Shown here: one piece after another, positions 36,023 through 47,237 of the stretch
How the letters are laid out: each line of letters opens with the position of its first letter
Position numbering within the stretch: position 1 is the stretch's first letter
Source: Escallonia rubra
Taxonomy: Eukaryota > Streptophyta > Magnoliopsida > Escalloniales > Escalloniaceae
NCBI GenBank assembly: GCA_033065855.1
Contig: JAVXUO010000045.1
Location: 62,001 to 126,000 of the forward strand
DNA length: 64,000 nt
Direction of reading: 5' to 3'
Notes under the pieces: model-generated
The model's input: only the letters and a program-made list of their open reading frames with translations
The model's database searches: none
Told to the model about the DNA's origin: nothing
Made by a program: the position numbers and the translations under genes

Positions 36023-36795
36023 TTCGCTTGACATGTTACGTATATAATTCTCATCCTTGTTAGGAAGAAATTTTTGTTGCATGTTGTAACAAGACAAGTT
36101 ACGTATATATTGTACTAAGTTAAAGGTTTTGAAATTCAAGGTTGTAATTCTTTATTTTTACTTTCATCGTATTATATCACCGCTCTAACCTTCGCATTGA
36201 TATTTTTTCCATTCAAATACATCAAAAAGTGATTTGCATAAGCAGTTATATGTAGTCCATTTTGGAAAAAATGCAAGAATTATATACCATAAAAGATTCA
36301 AAAGTTTGACGTCCAATCCAAATGTTAGAAGGAGAAGCCTTACTAGAAGAAAGAATTCATCCCAATCTTTAATAGATATAAAACTTTAACACCCACCTTT
36401 ATGCATAGCGAAGGGATGGCCTGGTGTACTTGCTCAAACACTAGCTCAAAAAGAAGATAAGCTTAACCGGCACAAGAACTAATTACAAATTCAAACATGG
36501 TTGATGTGAAACTTTAAAAGAAATATTGAAGATGAAGAGCACAAGATATACACGATGTTGGCGGATTGGGATCAAGGACATGTACTCCTACAGTATAATA
36601 GAGTATGCATAGCTCAAGTTGTTGGAAAAAGGGTCTCCAGATCTTTATGTTTATCTTGGAATATAATAACCTCACTGACCCCTCACCCCCGCAGAAAACG
36701 ATAGACACTGCAATAATAAGAGAGAGAGAGACCTGCCTTTACTAATATGTCTCCGACGGTGCGAATGTTGGAAGCATGGAAGCAAAGCAAAGGCC
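36023..36795. other. Upstream region of the GRF gene
   Basis: No gene is seen. Short GA and GT repeats occur near 36720 and 36846. The proximal part should contain the GRF promoter. Confidence 0.5.
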
Positions 36796-36801
36796 TATAA
36801 A
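36796..36801 (+). promoter_or_regulatory. TATA box of the GRF gene
   Basis: CCTATAAAGG lies about 240 bp before the GRF start codon, giving a leader of roughly 200 bp. Confidence 0.55.
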
Positions 36802-37037
36802 GGCGGCAGCCCATCTGTTAAAAGACCCTCACAGTTGAGAGATTGTGTGTGTGTGTCTGTGGACCGGTGCCTTGAAAACCCAGCAACAGATAGCTTTCCC
36901 AAGATTGCACACAAAACGGGGTTTAGAGATTTGGTAGGGTTTTCTTGCCCTTTCCTGTTCTTCTGATTCTGTTTTCTGGTTGATTGAAAAGGGCGTAGAG
37001 TCAGTTTCCCGTTTAAGAAAGTAGTAAACTTTCCCTT

Positions 37038-38946
37038 ATGGGTTCGGATAACGGAGTGGGTACTCGTACCAGTAGCTTTGGCGTTCCAGACAAGCAGGCA
37101 TCATCAGCTACGGACAGTGATGCTGCTGCTGCTGCTGCTGTTGGTTTGAATCTCAAGTTGCAGCCTGCCGAATCATTCCCTTCTGAAATCATGAGTGCTC
37201 ATCATCATCACGATCATCACCGTCCATTATCGTCTGTTGATGCCGGTGGTCCCACCTGTAGCAACGGTACCGAAGAGGTGGTGGGTCGCAGGCCTATTAG
37301 TAGCGGTAGCAATACATACCGTGATGCTGCTGCTGCTGCTGCGAGTACTATTAGTGATGCTGCTGCAGTTTTTGTAAGGACTTGTGTGCAGCCTTTTGAC
37401 ATTTCTACTACCACCACAGCCTTCAACTCCCCAGGTAATTAGCTAACTTTTTCTTGCGCAAAATCTGTCTCTGCCGAATAGGAAGGAAGCTTGAAATGAA
37501 ATGGGTTTCTTGGTTGTTTTAGCAGGAGGGATGCCAGCAAACTTGGGTTTTCCTTTTACATGGGCTCAGTGGAAGGAGCTAGAGAGACAAGCCATGGTTT
37601 ATAAGTACATGATGGCCTCTGTTCCTGTGCCGCCTGATCTCCTCTTACCCATTTCCCCAGACCTTTCTTCTCAAGCTTTCCCCTGTAAAAACGCTTTCTT
37701 TTTCTCCCGTCTCTCTGATTTGTTGATTTGGGTTTGTTTTGCTGTCTACTTTTCTGATTTGATTCGTTCTTTTCTTTTGTCTTGATTGGTGGCAGTGAGT
37801 TTTGGTTCAATGTACAACCTGAAGTCGTCAAACAACAACGATCCGGAGCCAGGGAGGTGCAAAAGAACGGACGGCAAGAAATGGAGGTGCTCGAGAGATG
37901 TGGCGCCCCATCACAAGTACTGTGAACGTCATATGCACAGAGGCCGTCCCCGTTCAAGAAAGCATGTGGAAGTTCATGGTGGCCCTGGAAGCACCACCAC
38001 CACCACCACCACGGCTAACAAGAAGACCCGCCTCCACCACGCTTCTCCTCCGTCCCCGGCTGTTCCGCCACCGCCACCTAAGTTTTACAGATCCACCACC
38101 ATTCCATCAACCGAGACCATCCCCTTTTTTGCGGATACCAAAATTCTTGAACCCAACAGGTATGACTAAATGGTCTTTCTTTTGTTTTTGTTAATTTTAT
38201 TGGGAATTTTCGGTTGGTTTATTGACTGTTCTCAATTAAAATTCTGTAGGGGTTTTAATGGGGTAGTGGAAGGTGAAATGGTGACGATAGACCCATCATC
38301 TGAGCAACAGTGGCTGAACCTGGTGAAGACAAACATGGGATTCAGAACAGAGGGCTCGATTTACAACACCAGTGACTACAGGGATTTGGAGCCACTAAAC
38401 TTAGAATCTTACACGAATTATTGTACTTCCCAGGGTATAATCCAGCAAAACGACGAGTTCAATTTCTTTCTGAACCCTGATTTGGTGTCGTTTGATAACC
38501 ACCACCCACAACAGATTGATACCACAAGGAGCTTCATAGATGCCTGGTCCAACGAAAACCACAACAAGGACAACGAGTCACCCACTGTGTCGACTCGGGG
38601 AAACCTGTCGCCGTCTTCACTCACTCTATCGATGGCAATGGCGGCTGGGGATGCGCTTGATGAGGATGAAATGGGTCAGATCCAAACGGGTTTGGGTGCT
38701 AACCCGGTTTCTTGGGTGGGGACCAGTGCGACAGTGGGTGGGCCACTAGCCGAGGTGCTGGGACCCAGCACCGGTCCGGCGTCTCCCTGCGGGGTTAGCC
38801 CACCGACTACCACGGTGTCATCGCCGTCTGGGGTTCTGCAGAGGACAATGATATCGCAGTCTGACAGCAGCGTTTGCAACAGCCCTACTTTTGGTGGTTC
38901 GGCGGCGGCACCGCCGGAGGTTGTTGCCTTCCAGTGGCGGGGTTAG
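37038..38946 (+). CDS. GRF: Growth-regulating factor (QLQ and WRC transcription factor)
   Basis: Four exons (37038-37434, 37526-37684, 37796-38159, 38250-38946) encode 538 residues. The QLQ domain lies at about 142-177 ([20 protein letters not shown] then [10 protein letters not shown]) and is the surface that binds GIF coactivators. The WRC domain lies at about 201-244 ([20 protein letters not shown] then CERH), with the zinc-binding CX9CX10CX2H pattern at C207, C217, C228 and H231 and a basic nuclear-localisation stretch. The N-terminus has two poly-Ala tracts from GCT repeats and a His-rich patch. The C-terminus keeps family motifs ([25 protein letters not shown]). The protein binds DNA in the nucleus and promotes cell proliferation in growing organs. 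Its mRNA carries a miR396 site within the WRC coding sequence. All introns are GT-AG and phases agree. Confidence 0.96.
37951..37971 (+). promoter_or_regulatory. miR396 target site in the GRF mRNA
   Basis: CGTTCAAGAAAGC followed by ATGTGGAA is complementary to miR396 with one bulged base. This is the conserved site found in most plant GRF mRNAs, in the codons for RSRKHVE at the end of the WRC domain. The bulged position carries A instead of the usual C. Cleavage or repression by miR396 is expected. Confidence 0.9.
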
Positions 38947-41317
38947 GACGAAGATGATCATGTTTTGAGTTCCCTTTGCCAGGTTTTATTTACTTGATTT
39001 TTGCTTATCCATCAGAACTAAGTTTTACAGATTTTGATGCATACACAGAGGGCTTTGTCAAGAGGGGATGGAAAAATCGTACTGGTTTTTATTTTGAAAT
39101 TAAGTGATAGCTGGTGGAGCTTGTTGTTGTGTTCTTCCGATTCGAGTTCGCAGGCTGTTCTGTCCCTACCAACTGTTTGGCCAAATTGTTAGTTGCTGCC
39201 CCACCGGTGGCAAAGGGCCGACGTCCTCCTCTCTCTCTGCAAACATCTGATCAGGGAACTCGACAACAATACTTTTCTATGTTCTTTTTACCGTCTATTC
39301 ACATAAGATATACTGTATGGTTTCTGCACTAATCGTCCCGGATCGTGTTTTCAGTTCTTTTTAACTGATATTTCAACCGGAGTTCCGCCTGCTTGGTTAC
39401 CCAAAAAATTACTAGGATGGGAATCTAGATCCTATTTACAACCATATTGAGGTGCACTACATAAAATTGAAGTGATGATAGCAAAGCGTGACAAAATTCT
39501 CTGCCCCCGTTCCAAAGCATCCCTGGATGTGGAGTGGCTAAGGATTGCTGATTGTCTTTGCTCGATTTTGCGCGGTCTTCATCCGCGCCGTGTCTCTTTC
39601 TGTATCGGGACTATACGATACCTCTTTACTGCAAATTGAATAAAATCATATAGGATCCTTGTATTCTTCGTATATTGTATTGTAATTTCCTGTCTTGTAA
39701 AATGCTCTGGCACGTTGAAATGTAATTTTTAAATAATTTAAACGGTTTTTACTACTCGGGGGATTGTGTCTCTTCTAACTTCTTCTGCGAGGTTTGTGAA
39801 ATATCTTTAGATTTCTTTTGACCTAATGCTTTAGAATTTTTTCAGCTATTTGATTTAAATCTATTCTTACCTAATTTATTCATACTCCTAAACCAAGCAT
39901 ATCCATCCATTGAGCATAGGCACTATATCTTCGTCGTGTTTATAATGATCAAATTCTTATAAATTTTGTATGTATAGTACAAAAGCTTAAATTCAAAATT
40001 TTGATACCCTTTGCTAACTATTTAAGTGAGTCAAACCTTTGGTTTGATGTACCTACTATAAACCTTTTTACCAAGGTAAACGAAAGTGTGCTAATATAAA
40101 CTAGGAGCTAACTTATGTTTGGTGCTGAATATGGTTAATTGATACAACATTTATGACTTTTGTAGTTCGGCTTGCAACCATTTCAAGTCAATCCAATTTG
40201 GAACTGCCACTTGTCTCAGCATGTTTGTTTTACCGTTTTGCTCACATTAAGCTTCATTGATTAGTTCTTACTTTTACCACATATTGAGAGTGGATAAAGC
40301 CTTGTTTTACCTTCTTGTTTAAGTTTTCATCCAGCCTTTGTCATGTTTTTACATCTATTTCGTGATGACACGTTACATAGTTAAAACTTCATACCCTGTA
40401 TATACACGTCATGTGTCTTTCCTTTACTCAGAACTGAACATGTGTCACATGGTCATCGTTGCCATTGATTCAACAGTTTGATAGACAATCACCAACTGCT
40501 TCACGACAAATAAGCCTTTAGATGAGACTTGTTCTTAGGCCTATCTCTAACTCCCCGCTGACGCGGTAGATTTTTGCCTCAAGATGAACCAGCCTAGTAA
40601 GGCTGGAGAGTTGCATTTTTGCCTGGTGCAAAACTCCTTTAACCCCTCTTCTTATCACATCTAACTATCTTAAATGATCAGACCAGTAATCTGGTTAATA
40701 TCTATGGCGAGTATGAATTAGCTATGTGGGGATTTTTCAGGGTAGCGTTAAAATTTATGATGGGTTGAATTTTTGTCGGTCTTACCTGCGTAGTTCATCA
40801 ACGACATTTCTTAACAGTCAACATAATGAGATCTAACTCACTCTTTCTGGTAAGTAGTGCAGTTTTCAGGACTAATGCAGATTGAATTTGAGTGTCTTTA
40901 TCTTCCCTTGGTATAGTGAAATAGATGACGCTGGTTATGGGTTCGCCAGTTAAGTGAGTACAAGTGGCATAATATGAAGATGCTTTTCCTGGCTTTAAGG
41001 ATCAAAGCATTTGGCTCTGATAGGCATAACAAGTCGTGATATTTGGTAGTTTGGTCCAAAAGTTTTGTTCATCTCACCAGGATTCTCGTCTGCATGCTGG
41101 TTTTTGGTGGGAATCATCACGCAAACGCTGGCAGGAAGCTGAAAGATCAATTGCATTTGCATCCAAAATTGAACCGTATTTTGAGCAGCTTCTTGAGAAT
41201 AGAATTGAATTCTGCTCACAATAAAGCTATATTTATGGCAGGATTTGGAGGCTACTACTACGTTATCATCTATGATTTAAAAGGTTAAATTAATGGAGAA
41301 TGAACCTAATATCATGT
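38947..41317. other. GRF 3' UTR and intergenic DNA
   Basis: The first part is likely the GRF 3' UTR. The remainder has no recognisable gene; open frames near 41000-41280 show no family features. Confidence 0.5.
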
Positions 41318-41530
41318 TTTAACACTCTCCCTAACATGCAAGCCCTCGATTGCACGTGAATAGACAAATTAAGGTGCGCCACCACCAAGTGATGCAATTA
41401 AACTAAGTACAAATTGCACTATATATAATAAGAGAGACCAAATATGCAAGCGAGAGCGATCGAACCCAAGATATTGTCAAACCAGAGAGTTCTGATACCA
41501 TGTTAAGTTAGCATATAATCCATTAACTTA
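41318..41530 (-). mobile_element. LTR-retrotransposon terminus with Met-tRNA primer site
   Basis: On the minus strand the sequence ends ...TTAACA and continues TGGTATCAGAACTCT, which matches the primer-binding site for initiator Met-tRNA used by many plant Ty1/copia elements. The rest, towards 41318, is short, non-coding internal or terminal debris. The limits are approximate. Confidence 0.4.
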
Positions 41531-41719
41531 AGCTCTTACAGAATGAATCCAAATAAGGAATACCATGCTTTGATACTATCACTTTTTTCGTAAAATGACA
41601 AGTAAAAGTCGTTGAATATCGTAAGTGGATTCAGTATTAGTTCAGCCTGCAATGCTATTAGAACCACCAGCTCTGCAATACCTTGGTGAAAAATTATCTG
41701 GTTTCCTGGACACATACCA

Positions 41720-42332
41720 AAATGTGCTCTTATCCTATGGTTGTTGTGCAAGAGAAAATTGAGGACTAAAGACAAGCTTAAAGAATGGAATGTGTTGAAT
41801 GAGGATCAATGCAGTCTATGCTCTAAGAATCAGGAAAACTTAGCATCTCTTTATGAAGTGCAAGCTGATACAGGAAATATGGCCTCGAGTGTAGAAAAAG
41901 CTACAAATACATCAAAATTTCATAACATGGACTGAATTAATGCAGCATGCCTGCCACAAGTTCATGGGAAAAAAGCTTTAGGGCTAGATTAAGCAAACTA
42001 GTCTTGGCTGTTACAATATACAGTATTTGGGAAGAGAGAAATAAGAGAATCTTCATAGGAACCGGCAAGGTAGCTCTGAAATCATTGCTAAAATCCAGAA
42101 ATGGATGCTCTACAGAGTCTTGAGCTGGAAAAGAGTAGTGGCATCCGAAACCAACAAGAAGTTATGCAGCAACTGGAAGCTGTCATTAACAGTGCTGCAA
42201 ATTTGAGTTTCTATGATGTTATTTTGTTTCTAAGGGAAAAGGAGAGTATAGTAACACACTGGAAAGGATGTAAGATGATTTTGGCTTTTCATTGGTAATA
42301 AATGACCTTTTTACAACAACAACAACAAAAAA
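41720..42332 (+). mobile_element. LINE fragment (3' end of ORF2, zinc-binding part)
   Basis: On plus, 41718-41860 reads PKCALILWLLCKRKLRTKDK then CSLCSKNQENLASLYE, a degenerate zinc-binding domain of plant LINEs. It is followed at 41966-42070 by SFRARLSKLVLAVTIYSIWE and ERNKRIF, and then by KIQKWMLYRVLSW in a shifted frame. The fragment ends in a CAACAACAACAAC plus A-run tail near 42313-42333. Stops and frameshifts show it is dead. The orientation is opposite to the LINE at 14.3-17.0 kb. Confidence 0.75.
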
Positions 42333-42873
42333 AGAATATCGTAAGTGGACTTTAACAAGTAGTATCAAAAATTAATTATAAAAAACTGTCAATTGAAAGT
42401 ATCGGCCTTGTATTACTAACCATATTTAGCAAGTATTAGTTGTTGCTATATTGACCAATCATACAGAGGAAATGCAACTTGTTTATTAAATTCTACGCCG
42501 CTAAGGCTATTTTTATTTTAGGATTCGGAGGCTTTTATCACTTTTTCTAAATTACCGTCACTAAAAATGTTAATTATGTGTCGCTAACATTAATCGTTTC
42601 TATACAGGGTTCCAGTTTGCAGCCAATCATACAAAGGAAACACAAATTGAGGTGGCTTTGAACCTCACCACCACTGTTACCATCATCATCGTGACAAGAA
42701 AATTTGTTTAGACCATAGCTACTTGGTCAGTTGGTCTGGCTGTCCAGGAGGTCGAGCACTGAAAGGCTCACTCCTTGAGGTCCTGTTGACAACAGTGTTG
42801 AGCCCTTTTCCAATTTCCATTGCATCCTAGATTTAAGAAGTTGTAATTATTGGGATCAGAGAAGGATCAAAAA
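42333..42873. other. Spacer before the tRNA gene
   Basis: The phrase caatcatacagaggaaatgc near 42457 recurs in diverged form near 42624, flanking sequence with GTCACTAAAAATGTT and GTCGCTAACATT motifs. This may be an old small element. No gene is seen. Confidence 0.4.
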
Positions 42874-42913
42874 GTTGAGATGGCCGAGTTGGTCTAAGGC
42901 GCCAGATTAAGGT

Positions 42914-42946
<33 letters not shown>

Positions 42947-42954
42947 TCTCAACA
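42874..42954 (+). tRNA. tRNA-Leu (AAG anticodon)
   Basis: The 81-nt sequence folds as a class II tRNA. The acceptor stem GTTGAGA pairs with TCTCAAC. The D arm contains the A box TGGCCGAGTTGGTC. The anticodon stem CCAGA/TCTGG encloses the loop TTAAGGT with anticodon AAG. A short variable arm (TCCGAAAGGGC) precedes the T arm GTGGGTTCAAATCCCAC, which contains the B box. The discriminator base is A, and a T run (42960-42964) just downstream is a polymerase III terminator. No intron is present. It decodes CUU leucine codons. Confidence 0.95.
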
Positions 42955-43810
42955 TTCCCTTTTTCTCACCTCCAAACTTAATTCTTCTCCTCTCGTCGCG
43001 CTCCGCTTTCGCTGATATCCCACTGTCAACTTGCAAGTTTTGCCCATTCACGATGTTTGGTTTCAGCTTCACCCATGGTTTTGTTTGATTTTCGAATGTA
43101 TGTTCTCGTGTTTAGCCATATTGGCCGCAATGTGTTTGACAAGATGCCTCCCTGAGCTGCTATTTTTTCACAATCATGGCGCTAAATTTTGCTTCTTCAT
43201 GGCTTCAGAATTTTCTCATGACTTGTACATGTATATCAACTAGGGGCCATGTTCATGGAGACTTACCATGAAACAATATCCTATTAACCTAAGAGATGTA
43301 ATGCTCCTTCAGAGGTAGTAGGAAGGAATCTTTGCGTTACATAAGCCTCAGTACTTTGGTCCAGGAACCTGCATTAATACAGGTTTCTGTAAGTGCCTTT
43401 ATCTTCTTCCGACGTAGTTTTATATGCACAAATAACACGCCGAAAGAATGTTCCAAGGCTAGCTATCTGCCGTTCAGCTTATAGCCAAAGCGAAGGCTAC
43501 ATATAAACAATTCAATGCACCATAGCAGTGGGGGCAGACTAGAATACTTATTAATCGCTTTTGCTTTCATAATGCAAAACTGTAACCATCCTTGTGTCAT
43601 CAAACCTCACAAATAGATGGTACGCGGTTGAAATTGTTGCTTGATGAAGTCATAGATTTGTTTATGTCGTTGATCTCCAATTACACAGCTCATTCGCTCT
43701 ATTGCTGCTAATTTTGGATTCTAAACTGCAAGACTCTAGAAGCCTTTGCTTTATCCGCCTCCCTCCTCCAACTCTTATACCAACATAATGCCCATACATG
43801 GCGGCATTTC
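42955..43810. other. Spacer between the tRNA and IQD genes
   Basis: No gene is recognised. The part near 43810 probably contains the 3' UTR of the minus-strand IQD gene. Confidence 0.5.
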
Positions 43811-45801
43811 TCATCTCAGCCACCTCCTTAAATCATTCATTGGAGGAGATCTCTCATCGCCTTGGCTGTCATTGCAATAAGAAGACATATTTGACCTTTG
43901 CTCAACCTCAAAACGGTCCCCATCAATGGTTCTGTACCTTGGGCTCTCTAAATCCACATCACTGCTGACAAAGTCATTGCATGGGTCAGGAACAGGGAAA
44001 CTTAAGCGTTTCTTCGCAGAACCCACCTTTTCTCGCTCTGGGGTTAATGGCCTTTGCCTTGGGGCACTTTGTGATCGAACTCGAGCCTTGGCCGATGCAG
44101 TGGCTGCCATGTAGTTAGGTATTGGTGCTGCACCAGCATTTCCACTTTCACGCAGTCCATGGTAGTAACTGGACCTTAGAGTTGGAGTTTGAGACATGGG
44201 ATAGGTCCTTTCCCCTCTTAGGCATCGAGGGCTGGCTGAGTGCACCTGGAGGGATTTTGGAATGGATGGGGATGGCGTGGCAGGTGAGTGTATAGACAGG
44301 TTCTGATGTGTTCTGTGGAGAGGAGAGGAAGCATAATATGAATGGGATTTTGGTTGTTGGTAGTGATAACAATGTTTTGGTGATCTTGGGAAATTGGGGG
44401 CTGAGTAAGAGTATGGTTGAGCAGTATCCATTTCAACGTTTTTAATGGGCACTCTTTGATCGCATGAATATCTGCCTGTCTTCTCCCATCTGAAATTTGC
44501 TTCTTGCTGCTCTTCATTTCCAGGAAATTGATCTGTACCAGATCTCCACATCTATTTACCAAACAAGCATGAAATCAGTAACGAGCTAAAATATGTGTAT
44601 ATAAAATGAGATCCTGGACGTCACTTTACAGACACAGGCACACAGTAGTTGAGGACCTGATTGGAGAAGGCCTGAGCAAGGGCCTTCTCGCGTTTTAAAG
44701 CAGCTTCCTTTGTTCTCTGCAACAGGGTTTCAAACTCCTCCACCGTATGTAGATGACTGTCCCACTCATCCGGTATAGCAATAGCATTACCATCTCCAGA
44801 CTGTGTTACGAAGTTAGAAACTCGATCAAAACCCTGAAGCAAGTGAAGCATAAGATAAGATAGCTCGAACAACATTACTCACAGTGGACTTTCTGTCTGC
44901 ATGATGAGATTCCCAGTAGCTCTTTGGTTCACTTGAAGCGGAATCTATGCTCCCTTCGTAGGAAAGCCTCCTTCGTTGATCGCGTACTCGAGTTTGAACT
45001 CGAACGAGGGCTTGAATGCACCGGAGAGTCATCTTTGCGCGCTTCCGGACGTTGTGGCCTCTTACCAAGGCTTGTAGCTTGACTAGTCCTTTAAGTGCCC
45101 GAAGAGCTCTTCTTGCCTAAAACATTAGATACGTTTTCTCATATAGCTTTCGCTGCTTAGAACAATCAGTCTCTATAATCTCTAGTTATAATATAGATGT
45201 TTGCGGACAGAAATAAAACACTAAAGTAAACGTTTCTAAAGGCAAACATATTACCAGATACCCTCTGAAGGCTGTCTGAATAACCGTGGCGGCATGGTGT
45301 TCTTTGAAAAATCGGGAATGTCTGGTGAGTCGAATGACCTCCACAGCTGCTTGAGCGGTTGCAACCGCTGCCTCGGCAGCTGCTGTGGTTGCCATAGCCA
45401 TCGCAATGGCACGTCTTTGATCGACGTCAGCGGCCTCGGCCACAGCATTGTTTGCAGTTGTTCTGCTACTGAATAAAGTATTAAGAGTAGTGGTGGTTAT
45501 GTTCTTGGCTTCATTGTGCTGTATCGTTGTCTCATGATGATAAGGTTTCTTAAAAATCCATCGTCGCTTTCCTCTCTTCTGCACATGCCCACAAACAAAA
45601 CTGGGTTGTAGTGATCAACTCACAGTAGTTATGCATAAACTAATGCGTGTATGTGCTTTCTGTGCATTTTGTTACCTTTTCTTCTTCTTCTTGTTCATGT
45701 TCTTCTCTGCTTCTGCTGCTCCTCTTGCTGTTGTCTTTAGTTGGAGACCTGAAAGCTTTTTTCACTGCATTCAACCACGAGCTTCCTCCAATCTTCCCCA
45801 T
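43811..45801 (-). CDS. IQD protein (plant calmodulin-binding IQ67-domain protein)
   Basis: Five exons on minus (45676-45801, 45255-45578, 44883-45116, 44657-44833, 43811-44551) encode 533 residues, and all junctions are in phase 0. The protein starts with the IQD signature [20 protein letters not shown]. The IQ67 region spans about 135-200, with [31 protein letters not shown] and then [19 protein letters not shown]. The exon 2/3 junction falls inside the first IQ motif, as is typical for the family. Residues about 432-459 are a DUF4005-type block ([20 protein letters not shown]). The family binds calmodulin and commonly associates with microtubules, the plasma membrane or the nucleus, shaping cells. 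It most resembles the IQD16-18 group, judged from memory. A TATTTAAATA near 45880-45889 may be its TATA box. Confidence 0.94.
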
Positions 45802-46551
45802 GACAAGCTCAATTTAAATAGAACCGGGCTGCTATTTTTTTTTTCTTTCCCTTTTTGGGCTGAATCTCCAAATGCAGGTTATTTAAATAAGGCAAGGATC
45901 TAAGGAAGTGACTGGTTTTCCTAGTATATTGGAACAGTGCTTACACAATGTAATGCTAGCAGCGCAGCAGCAGCAGCAGCAGCAGCAAGAGCAGAGTTGA
46001 AGACGAGCAGGGGAGCAGGGGAGCTTATAACGATGTTCTACGTCTTCTTTGGGGCATGGCAAACACATAGCTGAGGCGTGTCAGAAGTTGGAGACAAACC
46101 TGAAAGAGTGTGATGGTCTCGAGAATGCTGAAAGCTGTGCAGAGATGGCGAGGGCTAAGCTTTTGCTTTTGTTCTCTGTAAAAACAACTGACCAGCTCTC
46201 ATGGCTTCACGTGTTGACTGGTCTTTTTGAGAGAGATAAAGAGAGCACAGTAACGGAATTCTTCTATTCTATGTATGTTTTTCGGACCAAAAAAGAAAAA
46301 GCTCAAAATAATGGATAATTAATTTTGTAAAAGACTTGTTGAAGGTTTATGCGGTGGGGTCTGATGGGAATATAGAGTTTCTTTTTAAAGCTTCACCATT
46401 AGGTAAAGTATATATGCAGTTTTTCAAGATAATTTTTAACGGTATACTTTTAACGCTTGCTAATTAAAAGGCATTAACATGAGTATTTTTTAACTGTATT
46501 AATTGAAATTATTAAATATAGCTAACGATCATCGTTTGTTGTTATGAAAAA
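45802..46551. other. IQD upstream region with (GCA)n repeat
   Basis: This holds the likely IQD promoter and an 8-copy AGC/GCA microsatellite at about 45964-45987. No gene is recognised; the open frame at 46049-46318 has no family features. Confidence 0.5.
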
Positions 46552-46553
46552 TA

Positions 46554-46912
46554 CTCCCTCCGTCCCTAAAATATTCATCTTATTTTCTTTCTATACAGTC
46601 TCAAAACATGCTCATTTTTCAAATCAAGAAATATTATGTTGGTATTTTTCATGTTTAGTTTTTTTTACACTTTTTATTATAACTCTCCCTCGACATTTAA
46701 GGCTCCATCAATTCATTTTTTCTCTCTTGACTCACTTTCTTATTTTATTTTTTTCAATTTCTTTCTATATTTAATGCTCTACCAATCTATTTTTTCTCCT
46801 GATACATATTTTTTTTCTTTTCTTTTAAAGGGTCTGAAAAAATTATAATATATAATTTAAATTTTTAATATGCGTGTTGAGTTCTGAATATAATTTTCTT
46901 AGAATAAGGGAG
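46554..46912. mobile_element. Stowaway MITE
   Basis: The left end CTCCCTCCGTCCC and the reverse complement of the right end, CTCCCTTATTCTA, form the Stowaway terminal inverted repeat. TA dinucleotides flank both sides (46552-46553 and 46913-46914), the Tc1/mariner target duplication. The 359-bp element is A/T-rich and non-coding. Confidence 0.85.
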
Positions 46913-47026
46913 TATAATAAGTTTCCTTACGACTGCCTGAGTTCTTGCCGCCGATGTAACGGTGTACGAGGTTTTACTGTAAATGGCTAAAATCTCTAGA
47001 CAATGACATAATTAGACGTATGGATG

Positions 47027-47143
47027 TTTCCTGAAGGTAGGAGAAAGCACACACCAGTTTCAGGTGTTTCCAGAGTCTTCACCCTGTCTCAAACATTCCA
47101 GACTTCTCAACGCACTACACTAGCTCATTGTCTGGCTATATAT
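47027..47143 (+). promoter_or_regulatory. Heat-shock elements and TATA box of the HSP gene
   Basis: Heat-shock elements are alternating TTC/GAA units. Imperfect ones appear at 47027-47036 (tTTCc tGAAg), 47067-47081 (tTTCc aGAGt cTTCa) and 47095-47104 (aTTCc aGACt). A TATATAT box follows at 47137, about 100 bp before the start codon at 47238. The order and spacing match plant heat-shock promoters, so heat-shock-factor control is likely. Confidence 0.65.
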
Positions 47144-47237
47144 CCATTCTCACCGCTTCACCCACAATCATAAGCCTTTGATCAAGCACATTCGTCTCTA
47201 GAATCCTTCCTGTTTCCCTTTTGATCTTCACAAATTA

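Noticed and set aside
44218-44562. Second minus-strand frame within IQD exon 5
   Set aside because: It is a frame shadow of the real IQD coding sequence.
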